A stretch of DNA of 64,000 bases from CAMCXE01 sp036520615. Lineage in GTDB: Bacteria; Pseudomonadota; Gammaproteobacteria; Pseudomonadales; Cellvibrionaceae. The stretch spans positions 1 through 64,000 of the forward strand of contig DATDJI010000082.1 of assembly GCA_036520615.1 (NCBI GenBank), written 5' to 3'. A program made the position numbers and the translations under genes. The notes under the pieces were generated by a model. The model was not told the DNA's origin. It saw only the letters and a list, made by a program, of their open reading frames with translations, and searched no databases. Positions 34,675 through 43,160 of this stretch are shown piece by piece (the first letter of the stretch is position 1; each line of letters begins with the position of its first letter).

Positions 34675-36555
34675 ATGGCGCTTTTGCAGATTTCTGAACC
34701 GGGGCTAAGCCCCGCACCCCATGCGCGCAAGTTGGCCGCAGGTATTGATTTGGGTACAACCAATTCCCTTGTGGCGAGTGTGCGCTCGGGTACGCCTACT
34801 GCTTTGGTGGATGAGCAAGGCACTAGTCTTTTACCCTCAGTAGTATGTTACCGAGCTGAGGATGTGTTGGTGGGCGCGATTGCTAAAAGCCAGGCGGCGC
34901 AAAATCCTCTGAATACAATTAGCTCTGTTAAACGCTTGATGGGGCGTAGTTTAAAAGACGTTAAAAGCCTGGGGCGAAACCTTCCCTATCAGTTAAGTGA
35001 AGGGGAAAACCAGGTGCCGCTAATTCACACCGAAGGCGGCGCCAAAACTGCAGTGGAGGTTTCAGCCGATATTTTGCGCGTACTAGCCAAGAGGGCGACC
35101 GAAGCATTGGGTGGGCCGCTGGAGGGTTGTGTAATTACAGTACCGGCTTATTTTGATGATGCTCAGCGCCAAGCGACTAAAGATGCGGGGCGTTTGGCTG
35201 GTTTAAATGTGCTGAGGCTACTTAACGAACCCACAGCTGCGGCGGTGGCGTACGGCCTTGATCAGTCGGAAGAAGGCGTGATTGCTGTTTATGACTTGGG
35301 CGGTGGTACGTTTGATATTTCTATTTTGCGGTTGAGCCGAGGTGTATTTGAGGTGCTTGCCACTGGCGGTGATTCTGCCTTGGGCGGAGACGATCTAGAT
35401 CATACTCTGGCCGAATATTTTATTGACCAATGGCAGTTGGGAGATGACTTATCTCCTTCTCTGCAGCGGCAGTTATTGGATCTGGCTCGTGCAACGAAAG
35501 AGCGGTTGACTGAGGAGGAAACTGTAAGCGTCGTATTGGCTGAGCATAAACTTGAGCTTACTCGTAGCCAATTTAATAGCATGATCGATCCACTTATTGA
35601 GAAAACTCTGCTGGCATGTCGCCGCGCTGTGCGTGACTCCGGTGTGACAATGGAAGAGATTTTTAATGTGGTAATGGTGGGCGGCTCTACCCGTACGCCC
35701 CGGGTGCGCGAGAGAGTAGGTGAATTGTTTGGCCGGCCGCCGCTGGTGTCTATTGATCCTGATAAGGTAATTGCGCTGGGCGCCGCCATTCAAGCCGATG
35801 TACTTGTGGGCAATAAACCAGCCGATGAATTGCTACTGTTGGATGTGATTCCTCTATCTCTCGGCCTTGAGACCATGGGTGGCTTGGTAGAAAAAATTAT
35901 CGAGCGCAATACTACTATCCCTGTCGCTAAAGCCCAGGAATTTACTACTTTCAAGGACGGCCAAACCGCCATGGCTTTGCACGTAGTGCAGGGGGAGCGC
36001 GATTTGGTCAGCCATTGTCGATCGCTGGCGCGCTTTGAGCTGCGCAATATTCCGCCACGCGTCGCCGGTGCCGCACACATAGTAGTGACTTTTCAAGTGG
36101 ATGCAGATGGCTTGTTAAGCGTAAGCGCACAGGAAAAATCCACCGGTGTACAAGCGGCAATAGTAGTAAAACCCTCCTATGGGTTAGACGATGACAGCAT
36201 CACCCGCATGCTCAAAGAATCCTTTGCACATGCCAAAGAAGACATGTTCGAGCGCGCCTTGCGCGAGCAAAAAGTAGAGGCAGAACGGGTGATAGAGGCT
36301 TTAGTTAACGCCCTGGAAAAAGACGGAAGTCGACTTTTGGACCCAGCAGAATACGAGCAAATAACTACGGGCCTGGAAAAGTTGCGTGAAGCTCATAACG
36401 CTCAAGATGCCGATGCTATTCGGCGTGATATTGATGCGCTCGCGTTACTGTCGGAACAGTTTGCTGCACGGCGCATGGATGATGCCATCCACAGTGCTTT
36501 GACTGGGCGTTCCGTGGATGAAGTGGCCGCTGCGAACCCTGTTCACAATAATTAG
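34675..36555 (+). CDS. hscA: Hsp70-type chaperone HscA
   Basis: 626-aa specialised Hsp70 that pulls IscU (LPPVK motif) to release clusters. DLGTTNSLVA phosphate-binding loop (about 26), YDLGGGTFDIS (about 205), VGGSTRTPRVRE (about 338) in the ATPase domain; then a beta-sandwich substrate domain (with GLETMGGLVEKIIERNTTIP) and helical lid. It ends 10 bases before fdx. Confidence 0.96.
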   Translation: MALLQISEPGLSPAPHARKLAAGIDLGTTNSLVASVRSGTPTALVDEQGTSLLPSVVCYRAEDVLVGAIAKSQAAQNPLNTISSVKRLMGRSLKDVKSLGRNLPYQLSEGENQVPLIHTEGGAKTAVEVSADILRVLAKRATEALGGPLEGCVITVPAYFDDAQRQATKDAGRLAGLNVLRLLNEPTAAAVAYGLDQSEEGVIAVYDLGGGTFDISILRLSRGVFEVLATGGDSALGGDDLDHTLAEYFIDQWQLGDDLSPSLQRQLLDLARATKERLTEEETVSVVLAEHKLELTRSQFNSMIDPLIEKTLLACRRAVRDSGVTMEEIFNVVMVGGSTRTPRVRERVGELFGRPPLVSIDPDKVIALGAAIQADVLVGNKPADELLLLDVIPLSLGLETMGGLVEKIIERNTTIPVAKAQEFTTFKDGQTAMALHVVQGERDLVSHCRSLARFELRNIPPRVAGAAHIVVTFQVDADGLLSVSAQEKSTGVQAAIVVKPSYGLDDDSITRMLKESFAHAKEDMFERALREQKVEAERVIEALVNALEKDGSRLLDPAEYEQITTGLEKLREAHNAQDADAIRRDIDALALLSEQFAARRMDDAIHSALTGRSVDEVAAANPVHNN

Positions 36556-36565
36556 GTAAATAGCC

Positions 36566-36904
36566 ATGACCAAAATTGTATTTTTGCCGCACCACGAAAT
36601 TTGCCCGGAAGGCGCGACAATTGAAGCTAATCCAGGGGAGAGTATTTGTGAAGCCGCTCTGCGCAACCGCATCGGCATCGACCACGCCTGCGAAATGAGC
36701 TGCGCCTGCACCACTTGCCACGTAATTATTCGCAAGGGTTATTTTTCTCTAGAGCCACCCGATGAATTAGAAGAGGATTACTTGGATAAAGCCTGGGGAT
36801 TGGAAGCTGATTCGCGCTTAAGTTGTCAAGCGCTGGTAGGTGATGAAGAGTTGCTGGTGGAAATTCCCAAATACACGATCAATATGGTTAGTGAAAAACA
36901 CTAG
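36566..36904 (+). CDS. fdx: ISC [2Fe-2S] ferredoxin
   Basis: 112-aa adrenodoxin-type ferredoxin that supplies electrons to Fe-S assembly. Cluster ligands are Cys42, Cys48, Cys51 and Cys87 (ACEMSCACTTC; RLSCQA), as in E. coli. Part of hscBA-fdx. An imperfect AT-rich inverted repeat (36911-36938) follows the stop. iscX would normally be next but is displaced by a small membrane gene. Confidence 0.96.
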   Translation: MTKIVFLPHHEICPEGATIEANPGESICEAALRNRIGIDHACEMSCACTTCHVIIRKGYFSLEPPDELEEDYLDKAWGLEADSRLSCQALVGDEELLVEIPKYTINMVSEKH

Positions 36905-37026
36905 GATTTACTAAAAGTTGTTAATTTAATAACTTTAGTGTTTGCAAGGAATTAAAAAACGAGATTAAACGATGAATAGTGTTTTAAAAAATGAGACACA
37001 AATTAAATTAGATCCACGGTTGGATA

Positions 37027-37422
37027 TTGGGCGGAATTTTTCTGTTATATGGCCTGGTAGCTGCTTATGACTATGTAATGAGTTTAAGCCAAGGAGCAGT
37101 TTATTATCGTGCATCCGGCATGAGCCAGATGCAGGTTGAGTATTTTTCGAGCATTCCTGCGTGGGCAATCATCGGCTGGACATTGTCTGTTTGGGGCGGA
37201 TTATTTGCTGCACTGGCTTTATTTTTCCGGCGTCGTTTTTCCCAAGTTTTATTTTTACTCTCATTGGTCGGCGGTTTGATTTATATAACGCATGTGCTTG
37301 TTCTCTCAGCAGGGCGAGAGGCTATGGGTGTTTTATGGTTAATGCCTATTATTATTACCGTTATTACAGCTGCCATGGTTTTCTATTGCCAGCGTCTAAT
37401 TAACGTAAATATTTTAATTTAG
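37027..37422 (+). CDS. Small four-helix membrane protein, start uncertain
   Basis: 131-aa membrane protein with about four hydrophobic helices (residues 4-20, 46-66, 72-92, 103-123) and the motif YYRASGMSQMQVEYFSSIPAW between TM1 and TM2. Function unknown; similar small proteins occur in many Gram-negatives. The frame opens at TTG 37027 with no good RBS. An ATG at 36972 (with GAG upstream) begins in another frame, runs out at a stop near 37067 and would join this frame if one G at about 37028-37031 were removed. So there may be a one-base insertion, or a short TTG-initiated protein. It separates fdx from iscX. Confidence 0.6.
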   Translation: MGGIFLLYGLVAAYDYVMSLSQGAVYYRASGMSQMQVEYFSSIPAWAIIGWTLSVWGGLFAALALFFRRRFSQVLFLLSLVGGLIYITHVLVLSAGREAMGVLWLMPIIITVITAAMVFYCQRLINVNILI

Positions 37423-37600
37423 TGATGTAATTTTCGTATGGGAAAGCGGTAGGTACATAACGCGTTTCTGGCGTCTTCTTTGACATTTCAGGTTTTTGCC
37501 AGCATTGTTTAAATAGCGTTTCTTGAGCCTCCTGAGCATAAGCATTCTAAAAAACCCCAAAGTCAAATATCGCTTAATTCCACAGCTAATGAGGCCAATT

Positions 37601-37795
37601 ATGAAGTGGACCGATGTAAACGAAATTGCCATTGAGTTGGTTGAAGCACACGGCGACGTAGACCCTCAATGGGTGAATTTTGTCGATCTGCGCGCTTGGG
37701 TAATGGCATTGCCAGGTTTCGATGATGATCCGAATCGTTGCGGCGAAAAGGTGTTGGAAGCTATCCAAATGGCTTGGTTGGACGAGGCCCGTTAG
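37601..37795 (+). CDS. iscX: Fe-S assembly accessory protein IscX
   Basis: 64-aa acidic protein that binds IscS and iron, a frequent last gene of isc operons. ATG at 37601 with GAGG six bases upstream; the longer frame from 37523 is rejected. It matches IscX in WTDVNEIA, and the conserved DDPNRCGEKVLEAIQMAWLDE-type C-terminus (written in part). It lies 696 bases beyond fdx, after the small membrane gene. Confidence 0.93.
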   Translation: MKWTDVNEIAIELVEAHGDVDPQWVNFVDLRAWVMALPGFDDDPNRCGEKVLEAIQMAWLDEAR

Positions 37796-37804
37796 CCACC
37801 GGCA

Positions 37805-38908
37805 ATGCGCGTTTTGCTGTTATCCGCCTACGACGCTCCGAGCCACCGTTACTGGCGGCAGGGGCTGATCGACAATCTCCACGAATACTCATTTACCTGT
37901 CTCACTCTGCCGCCGCGCCACTTTAACTGGCGCATACGCGGCAACCCGCTCAGTTGGCTAAACCGCCCTGAATTACAGGCCCAATATGATCTGCTTATTG
38001 CCACTTCAATGGTGGACTTAGCGACTTTGCGCGGCCTCGTGCCCAATCTTGCGCGTATTCCTTGTATTTATTACTGCCACGAAAATCAATTTGCCTATCC
38101 TGAATCACCTCGCCAAAGAAGGCCGCTTGAACCTTTAATGGTTAACCTCTACGGCGCCTTAGCTGCTGATAGCCTGGTATTTAATTCTCAATGGAATCGC
38201 AACAGTTTTTTTAAAGGAGTGGAAAGTTTACTCAAATCGATGCCGGACGAAATACCTATTGGAGTCCTCGCACAACTGTCGGCGAAAGCCTGCGTTTTGC
38301 CCGTACCGCTAATACATGCTCAGCACAGCATTAAAACGCTGGCACCATTTGACCAGGACAACCCGATGCATTTGGTGTGGAATCACCGTTGGGAGTTTGA
38401 TAAGGGGCCAGATTTATTACTGGCTTTAATTGAGGCTTTACCGCCAGGACTGCCGTTGTGTTGGCATGTGTTAGGACAGCAATTTCGCCAACAACCAGCG
38501 CAATTTGCCGCAATTAAAAAATTGTTAGAAGGGCAGTTGGCGAGTTGGGGGTTTTGCGCCGATGAGCAGGTTTATCAATCGGTTTTGGCGCAAAGCCATG
38601 TGGTGATTTCAACTGCCTGGCACGATTTTCAAGGCCTCGCAGTATTGGAAGCGGCAAGCTTAGGGGCTATGCCCTTGGTTCCAGCAGGGCTTGCATATCC
38701 GCAGTGGTTTACTTCCGAATATTGTTACGGGACGCAAGAAGACTTTTCTGCGCGTCATATAAAACAATTGGCACAGAGCGCCGCAATGAAAATCGCCGCT
38801 TTTGCCAATGGTGTAATGCCTCTGCTGCCCGTGGATACCAAACCCTGGCAATGGCCGCAGTTAAAACATCAGTATGTTGAATTGTTAAGCCGGGTGTGTA
38901 GCCGGTAG
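37805..38908 (+). CDS. tRNA-queuosine alpha-mannosyltransferase-like glycosyltransferase
   Basis: 367-aa GT-B glycosyltransferase of the DUF3524/GTDC1 family. Members add mannose to queuosine at position 34 of tRNA-Asp in animals; the bacterial homologues are assumed to modify tRNA similarly. Typical stretches: LLLSAYDAPSHRYWRQGL (about 3-20), IYYCHENQFAYPE (about 88-100), WNHRWEFDKGPDLLLAL (about 189-205), and WHDFQGLAVLEAA. ATG 37805, nine bases after iscX. A tRNA-Asp gene lies just downstream on the opposite strand. Confidence 0.85.
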   Translation: MRVLLLSAYDAPSHRYWRQGLIDNLHEYSFTCLTLPPRHFNWRIRGNPLSWLNRPELQAQYDLLIATSMVDLATLRGLVPNLARIPCIYYCHENQFAYPESPRQRRPLEPLMVNLYGALAADSLVFNSQWNRNSFFKGVESLLKSMPDEIPIGVLAQLSAKACVLPVPLIHAQHSIKTLAPFDQDNPMHLVWNHRWEFDKGPDLLLALIEALPPGLPLCWHVLGQQFRQQPAQFAAIKKLLEGQLASWGFCADEQVYQSVLAQSHVVISTAWHDFQGLAVLEAASLGAMPLVPAGLAYPQWFTSEYCYGTQEDFSARHIKQLAQSAAMKIAAFANGVMPLLPVDTKPWQWPQLKHQYVELLSRVCSR

Positions 38909-38990
38909 GCATAAAAGCAATAAATGTAGTGATTTAACAAGCTAGCTAAGCGCTACTACAAGAAATATAGATTTAATGCTTAGGAAAATA

Positions 38991-39067
38991 TGGCGGACCG
39001 GACGGGGCTCGAACCCGCGACCTCCGGCGTGACAGGCCGGCATTCTAACCAACTGAACTACCGGTCC
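38991..39067 (-). tRNA. tRNA-Asp (GTC)
   Basis: A 77-base tRNA including an encoded CCA end. On the minus strand it begins GGACCGGTAG and ends GGTCCGCCA; the D arm is AGTTCAGTTGGTT, the T arm GGTTCGAGCC, and the anticodon loop CCTGTCACG gives anticodon GTC (Asp). Confidence 0.97.
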
Positions 39068-39161
39068 AAGGGTAGATTTGCGGCATAACCGCTTGTAATG
39101 CTTCGCTAACTGGCTTTAGATGTCGCCGAAGGGTTTTATCCGAATTACTAATTAAACCATA

Positions 39162-39237
39162 TGGTGGGTGGTACAGGGATCGAACCTGTGACCTACAGCT
39201 TGTAAGGCTGCCGCTCTCCCGGCTGAGCTAACCACCC
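39162..39237 (-). tRNA. tRNA-Val (TAC)
   Basis: A 76-base tRNA with encoded CCA. On the minus strand it begins GGGTGGTTAGCTCAG and ends CACCCACCA; the anticodon loop CCTTACAAG gives TAC (Val). It is upstream of and in tandem with tRNA-Asp, likely the same transcript, with about 94 bases between them. Confidence 0.97.
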
Positions 39238-39434
39238 ATGCGAACTGCCTGTGTTAGGAGCCGCGCATTCTAACGCCTTACACTGGGGCGTCAATAAAAA
39301 TTATTGAAATCTAAGGAATTTATTTGAAATCGGTTATCCAATCGAGGGCGCAAATCGCAACTCAATTCCCACTACTACAAAAACCCGCTGCTATAATCCG
39401 GGCCCATTTACCTTTATCCGCTACGGCACTTTCT

Positions 39435-39935
39435 ATGCTCAGAGCTTTCGTTTTCCTTTTGTTTTTTCTGATAGCGGCGTCCAGCCGAGCTGCCATAGAC
39501 ACGTTTGAATTTAGTAGCGATGAAAATCGTCAACGCTACTCCATACTCGTTGACGAATTGCGATGTCCAAAGTGTAAAAACAATAATCTTTCCGGCTCTA
39601 ATTCTATGATCGCCACGGATCTTAAGCGCGAGATCCATACGATGGTTGAAGAGGGGAAAACTAATCAGCAAATCGCGGAATTTATGGTGGCCCGCTATGG
39701 TGATTTTGTTTTATATCGCCCGCGAATGACCGCGCAGACGGCACTACTGTGGTGTGCTCCGGTGGCGTTGTTTTTATTGGCACTGGTGGTAGTGATTACT
39801 CTAGTGCGCGGGCGCGCTAAGGCATTGAAAATCGATACAAATTCGGCGTTAAGCGCTGACGAACAGGCGCAGCTGATGCGCCTAACACGTGCTGAGCAAC
39901 CTATTTCTACACCTTCGAACAAGGGTAATTTATGA
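39435..39935 (+). CDS. ccmH: Cytochrome c maturation thiol-disulfide protein CcmH
   Basis: 166-aa periplasmic thioredoxin-like reductant of apocytochrome c. Signal segment (1-19), the redox motif LRCPKC (Cys44, Cys47) and a C-terminal membrane span (about 104-124). I chose ATG 39435 because the following residues form a signal peptide; a longer frame from TTG 39324 is less likely. The stop overlaps ccmI (ATGA at 39932-39935). The other ccm genes (ccmA-G) are not in the window. Confidence 0.93.
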   Translation: MLRAFVFLLFFLIAASSRAAIDTFEFSSDENRQRYSILVDELRCPKCKNNNLSGSNSMIATDLKREIHTMVEEGKTNQQIAEFMVARYGDFVLYRPRMTAQTALLWCAPVALFLLALVVVITLVRGRAKALKIDTNSALSADEQAQLMRLTRAEQPISTPSNKGNL

Positions 39936-41182
39936 CACTTGCAGTATTCGCAGGCCTTCTGTTGTTGGCATCGGGATTTATCTTTTGGCCAATTCTACGC
40001 CGCACTAGCTGGCAAGGTGATTTGCAATCGGCGCGTGGGCAGGATGCCACTCAAGCGGTGTTGTACGAAGAACACCTCGCCGACTTGGAAAAATCTCAGG
40101 CATTAGGTGAACTTACGCCAGAGCAATTTGAGCAACTAAAAATTGAATTGCAACGTACGATGATTGCAGAAACTCAACCAATCGCAGCTCCTCAGGTGCG
40201 CAACCCCGGTGGCATCTGGGCTTTAGTGTTGGTTGCGGTATTAGTGCCCGTGGCGGCTTGGGCTGTTTATAACCATTTGGGTGCCAAGGCCGATTGGGAG
40301 ATTTACCAGTTATTACAAGCCCAGCGGAACCTGCCTGACGACGACAAAGCCAAATTCGAGTCAGTCACTGCAGAGCTTTTGGCCAAGGCGCGAGCGCGAG
40401 TAGAGGAAAAACCTAAAAGCACCCAGCTGATTTATATGTTGGCAAGCTTTGCGATGAGTAGCCAGGATCTTGCTTCGGCGGAAACCTATTATCGCAAGCT
40501 GCTCGCATTGGAACCGCGCTCACCACAGATTTTGGCGGAGCTCGCCCAGGTATTGTTTGTAAAGTCGCAGAACGTGGTGACAGCAGAAGTTCGAGAAATG
40601 GTAAAGGGCGCTCTTAGCATTGCACCAAATCTGCCAACGGCACTGAGCATTGCAGGTATCGACGAGTTTCAGCAGGGTCAATTTCAAAAAGCCATTGATT
40701 ATTGGTCGCGTGCGCTGCCGATGATCGACCCTCAGTCCCAGGGTTATCAAGCGTTGGCTGGCGGTATCGAAAAAGCTAAAGTTAGCCTCGCCGCTGCAGG
40801 CCCGGCTGCTCAACCGCCTAAAGCCAGCGGTGAAGGCCCGACTATTGAGATAAGTGTAAGCCTGGGCAGCGCCGCAAATGTAAGCCCCGGCGATATCGTA
40901 TTCGTGTATGCCCGCGCTTGGCAGGGCCCAAAAATGCCTCTAGCAATATCGAAATTTCCCGTCAGTGAATTACCTAAAACCGTTCGCTTGGATAAGTCCA
41001 TGGCAATGGCACCGGGCATGGATATCACCACTGCAGCACAGTTAGAAGTTGTAGCCCGAGTATCCAAATCTGGCAGCCCCATGGCCGCAGCTGGCGATTG
41101 GCAGGCGGCACAGGGGCCTTTAAGTCTCGCTGAACTAAAAACACCTCTATCATTGGTTATCGAAAAACAGCTGGCTCAGTAA
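39932..41182 (+). CDS. ccmI: Cytochrome c maturation protein CcmI
   Basis: 416-aa membrane chaperone for apocytochrome c. One N-terminal span (about 1-20) and a second (about 92-112), TPR motifs from about 150 to 270 (TYYRKLLALEPRSPQILAEL), and a beta domain from about 300 (CcmI C-terminal) with SVSLGSAANVSPGDIVFVYARA. Coupled to ccmH. An intrinsic terminator follows, ending the operon. Confidence 0.93.
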   Translation: MTLAVFAGLLLLASGFIFWPILRRTSWQGDLQSARGQDATQAVLYEEHLADLEKSQALGELTPEQFEQLKIELQRTMIAETQPIAAPQVRNPGGIWALVLVAVLVPVAAWAVYNHLGAKADWEIYQLLQAQRNLPDDDKAKFESVTAELLAKARARVEEKPKSTQLIYMLASFAMSSQDLASAETYYRKLLALEPRSPQILAELAQVLFVKSQNVVTAEVREMVKGALSIAPNLPTALSIAGIDEFQQGQFQKAIDYWSRALPMIDPQSQGYQALAGGIEKAKVSLAAAGPAAQPPKASGEGPTIEISVSLGSAANVSPGDIVFVYARAWQGPKMPLAISKFPVSELPKTVRLDKSMAMAPGMDITTAAQLEVVARVSKSGSPMAAAGDWQAAQGPLSLAELKTPLSLVIEKQLAQ

Positions 41183-41200
41183 CAAGGGTTTTAGAAAATG

Positions 41201-41224
41201 GGCGGCATTAGCCGCCTTTTTTTT
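41201..41224 (+). terminator. Intrinsic terminator of ccmHI
   Basis: GGCGGC-atta-GCCGCC (41201-41216) followed by eight T. It lies 18 bases past the ccmI stop, a textbook rho-independent form. Confidence 0.9.
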
Positions 41225-41356
41225 GGTTAGTGCGCACGGCTATGCGGTTGCGCTTGATGAGATTTTTATACTATGGGACATGTTGAATAGATTTCACCTA
41301 TTTCTAGTGGAACGCTGGTGTCTATGAATACAGAGTTAAGACAGGATTGTTGGCCG

Positions 41357-41379
41357 TGCAAACTTTAAAGAAGTTTGCA
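41357..41379. repeat. Perfect 9-bp hairpin repeat in the 41-42 kb gap
   Basis: TGCAAACTT (41357-41365) and AAGTTTGCA (41371-41379) are perfectly complementary with a 5-base loop TAAAG. No U-run follows. The surrounding 41225-41685 holds no supported gene; a 15-codon ORF with a good RBS (AGGAG, ATG at 41501) is present but looks like a fragment. Confidence 0.5.
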
Positions 41380-41685
41380 GGAAGGTCGGTAAAAAAGAAG
41401 TTTTGAAGTTTGATTTAGCTAAGTAGCAAAGCGAGTTAGATTTTTAGTTGCAACTCATAGCTGGAGGCTTTTGAACTTTCTTAAACGATAGGAGTTTTCA
41501 ATGTCGCATTTAACGGCTGTTTTTAATTTTAAATCCTATCGAGATTGAACAAATGTCGTTCAAACGGCAAAAGCGTACGGATCGCTAGAAATATAGGCTA
41601 AGTGTTGAAAAAGAGCGCACGCATAAAATGCGTTGTGAGTTTTTGTATAAAAATTCGATCAGAAACCAAGTTTACCCTAATGTTA

Positions 41686-42033
41686 TTATTTCAAATTTTG
41701 TGTAAAACGCGTTAAAAGGCTAAGCCTTTGACGGGTTAATCTCAACCATAAATCATACTGGAATCGGCGAGAAAACGGATTTGTTCGCCTGCTCAATGCG
41801 CAATTCTGCGCAGTATTTATTCCTAAAACCCCGCCATCTGTTGAAAATGCAACGAATCCTCCTGAAATTAACGCATATTTTATGGCATCAAGTTTGCTCT
41901 CCTGCAGCTGGGCGGATATAACACGCCTGCCGAATTGTCTTAGTGAATAATTATTTTTTAATTCGTCGAAAATACATTGGTAGACTTTTTCTGCTTGAAT
42001 GTCTATTGAATTTAAGTGTACTGAATTGAACAT
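41686..42033 (-). CDS. Hypothetical small protein, doubtful
   Basis: A possible 115-aa protein (MFNSVHLNSIDIQAEK...; FGRRVISAQLQESKLD). It has plausible amphipathic composition but no visible RBS before ATG 42033 and no recognised family. It is flanked by non-coding AT-rich DNA and lies divergent from the peroxiredoxin-like gene. Listed because the composition is more protein-like than shadow frames. Confidence 0.35.
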   Translation of the reverse strand: MFNSVHLNSIDIQAEKVYQCIFDELKNNYSLRQFGRRVISAQLQESKLDAIKYALISGGFVAFSTDGGVLGINTAQNCALSRRTNPFSRRFQYDLWLRLTRQRLSLLTRFTQNLK

Positions 42034-42124
42034 TAAAATATTAATTTATAAATTATATGTAGATATTAAGATGATTTTTTCATGCGTATGATTTTTATTA
42101 AGTGACACCTTCTGAGGAGGTATT

Positions 42125-42703
42125 ATGAAATCACTATTGGTTGGTATTGTATTCGCAAGTTTTTGTGCTTTGCCAGCGTTTGCCGACAAAAAAGTCGGTG
42201 AGTCGGCCAGACTTTTTAAAACTCAGGCGTCGTTGGGCGGTAAAGCTTTTGAATATGAGCTTGCTAATGAGCTTAAAAAAGGTCCAGTAATTGTGTATTT
42301 TTACCCCACGGCGTTCGGTGGCGGATGCAGTATTCAGGCTCATGAATTTGCTGTAAATCACGATAAGTTTTTGGCTGCCGGTGCCACTGTTGTTGGGGTT
42401 TCATTGGATGATATTGGGCGTTTGAATGAGTTTTCTGCCAATCCCAAATTTTGCGCGAGTAAATTTCCCGTAGCTTCAGATACCGACGGAACCATAGCCA
42501 GGGCTTATGGGTTAACAGTTAATGAGGCGACAAAGGGCCGAAAGGATATTAGAGGCGTTACCGTCGAGCACGGGTCAATTGATCGAACCACATTTATAGT
42601 GGGGCGCGACGGCAAAATTGCTGCAAGCATAGGCGATTTGAAACCAGCTGAAAACGTGGCCCAAGCATTGACTGAAATTAAAAAAATAACCAGCGTGCAA
42701 TAA
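42125..42703 (+). CDS. Exported peroxiredoxin-like (AhpC/TSA) protein
   Basis: 192-aa thioredoxin-fold protein with a signal peptide (1-20, PAFA|DKK), so periplasmic. The peroxidatic Cys68 is in FYPTAFGGGCSIQA. The Thr of the canonical PxxxTxxC motif is a Gly here, which would weaken normal peroxidase chemistry. A second Cys110 (KFCASKF) could be a resolving cysteine. It has a perfect GAGGAGG RBS before ATG 42125 and is first of a seven-gene cluster of exported or membrane proteins. Peroxide reduction is inferred; a different thiol role is possible. Confidence 0.8.
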   Translation: MKSLLVGIVFASFCALPAFADKKVGESARLFKTQASLGGKAFEYELANELKKGPVIVYFYPTAFGGGCSIQAHEFAVNHDKFLAAGATVVGVSLDDIGRLNEFSANPKFCASKFPVASDTDGTIARAYGLTVNEATKGRKDIRGVTVEHGSIDRTTFIVGRDGKIAASIGDLKPAENVAQALTEIKKITSVQ

Positions 42704-42752
42704 TTTCTAGGTGTAAGTTTTAATTGAGTTAATTTTCTAAGAGGATATTTAA

Positions 42753-43160
42753 ATGCTTAAAGTGTGCGGTTTTATCTTCGCAACGGTCATCGGATTAATT
42801 GGCGCTCCAGCGACGTCGTGGGCTCACCATGCATTTTCTGCAGAATTTGACGCTAATCAGCCTATTGAGCTAAAAGGCGTAGTAACCAAATTAGAATTAG
42901 TGAACCCTCATAGTTGGTTATATTTTGATGTTAAAGATGCCAATGGAGTCAGTGCCAACTGGGGCTTTGAATTTGGCGGACCATTTAGTTTAAAACAAAA
43001 GGGTTTAACTAAATCCTCGCTGCCGGTGGGTTCGGTAATTACCATCAAAGGTTATAAAGCCAAAAATGGTTTAAATTTTGGCTATGCGGTACAGGCCACA
43101 ACTGCAGATGGGCGCACGTTCGTAACCGGAGGGGCACCGGATGCACCGGCGAATCCATAA
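42753..43160 (+). CDS. DUF6152 exported protein
   Basis: 135-aa protein with a signal peptide (about 1-24, SWA|HHAF). The mature protein starts with a His-His pair and reads AHHAFSAEFDANQPIELKGVVTKLELVNPHSWLY (shown in part), the usual DUF6152 opening; it is a beta-barrel-like OB-fold. Function unknown. The HH and PHSW motifs could bind metal (inference). It shares 20 bases with the next gene. Confidence 0.82.
   Translation: MLKVCGFIFATVIGLIGAPATSWAHHAFSAEFDANQPIELKGVVTKLELVNPHSWLYFDVKDANGVSANWGFEFGGPFSLKQKGLTKSSLPVGSVITIKGYKAKNGLNFGYAVQATTADGRTFVTGGAPDAPANP

Noticed and set aside
41501..41548. 15-codon ORF with AGGAG ribosome binding site
   Set aside because: Too short, no known small-protein features; could be a fragment of a lost gene. 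No independent support.
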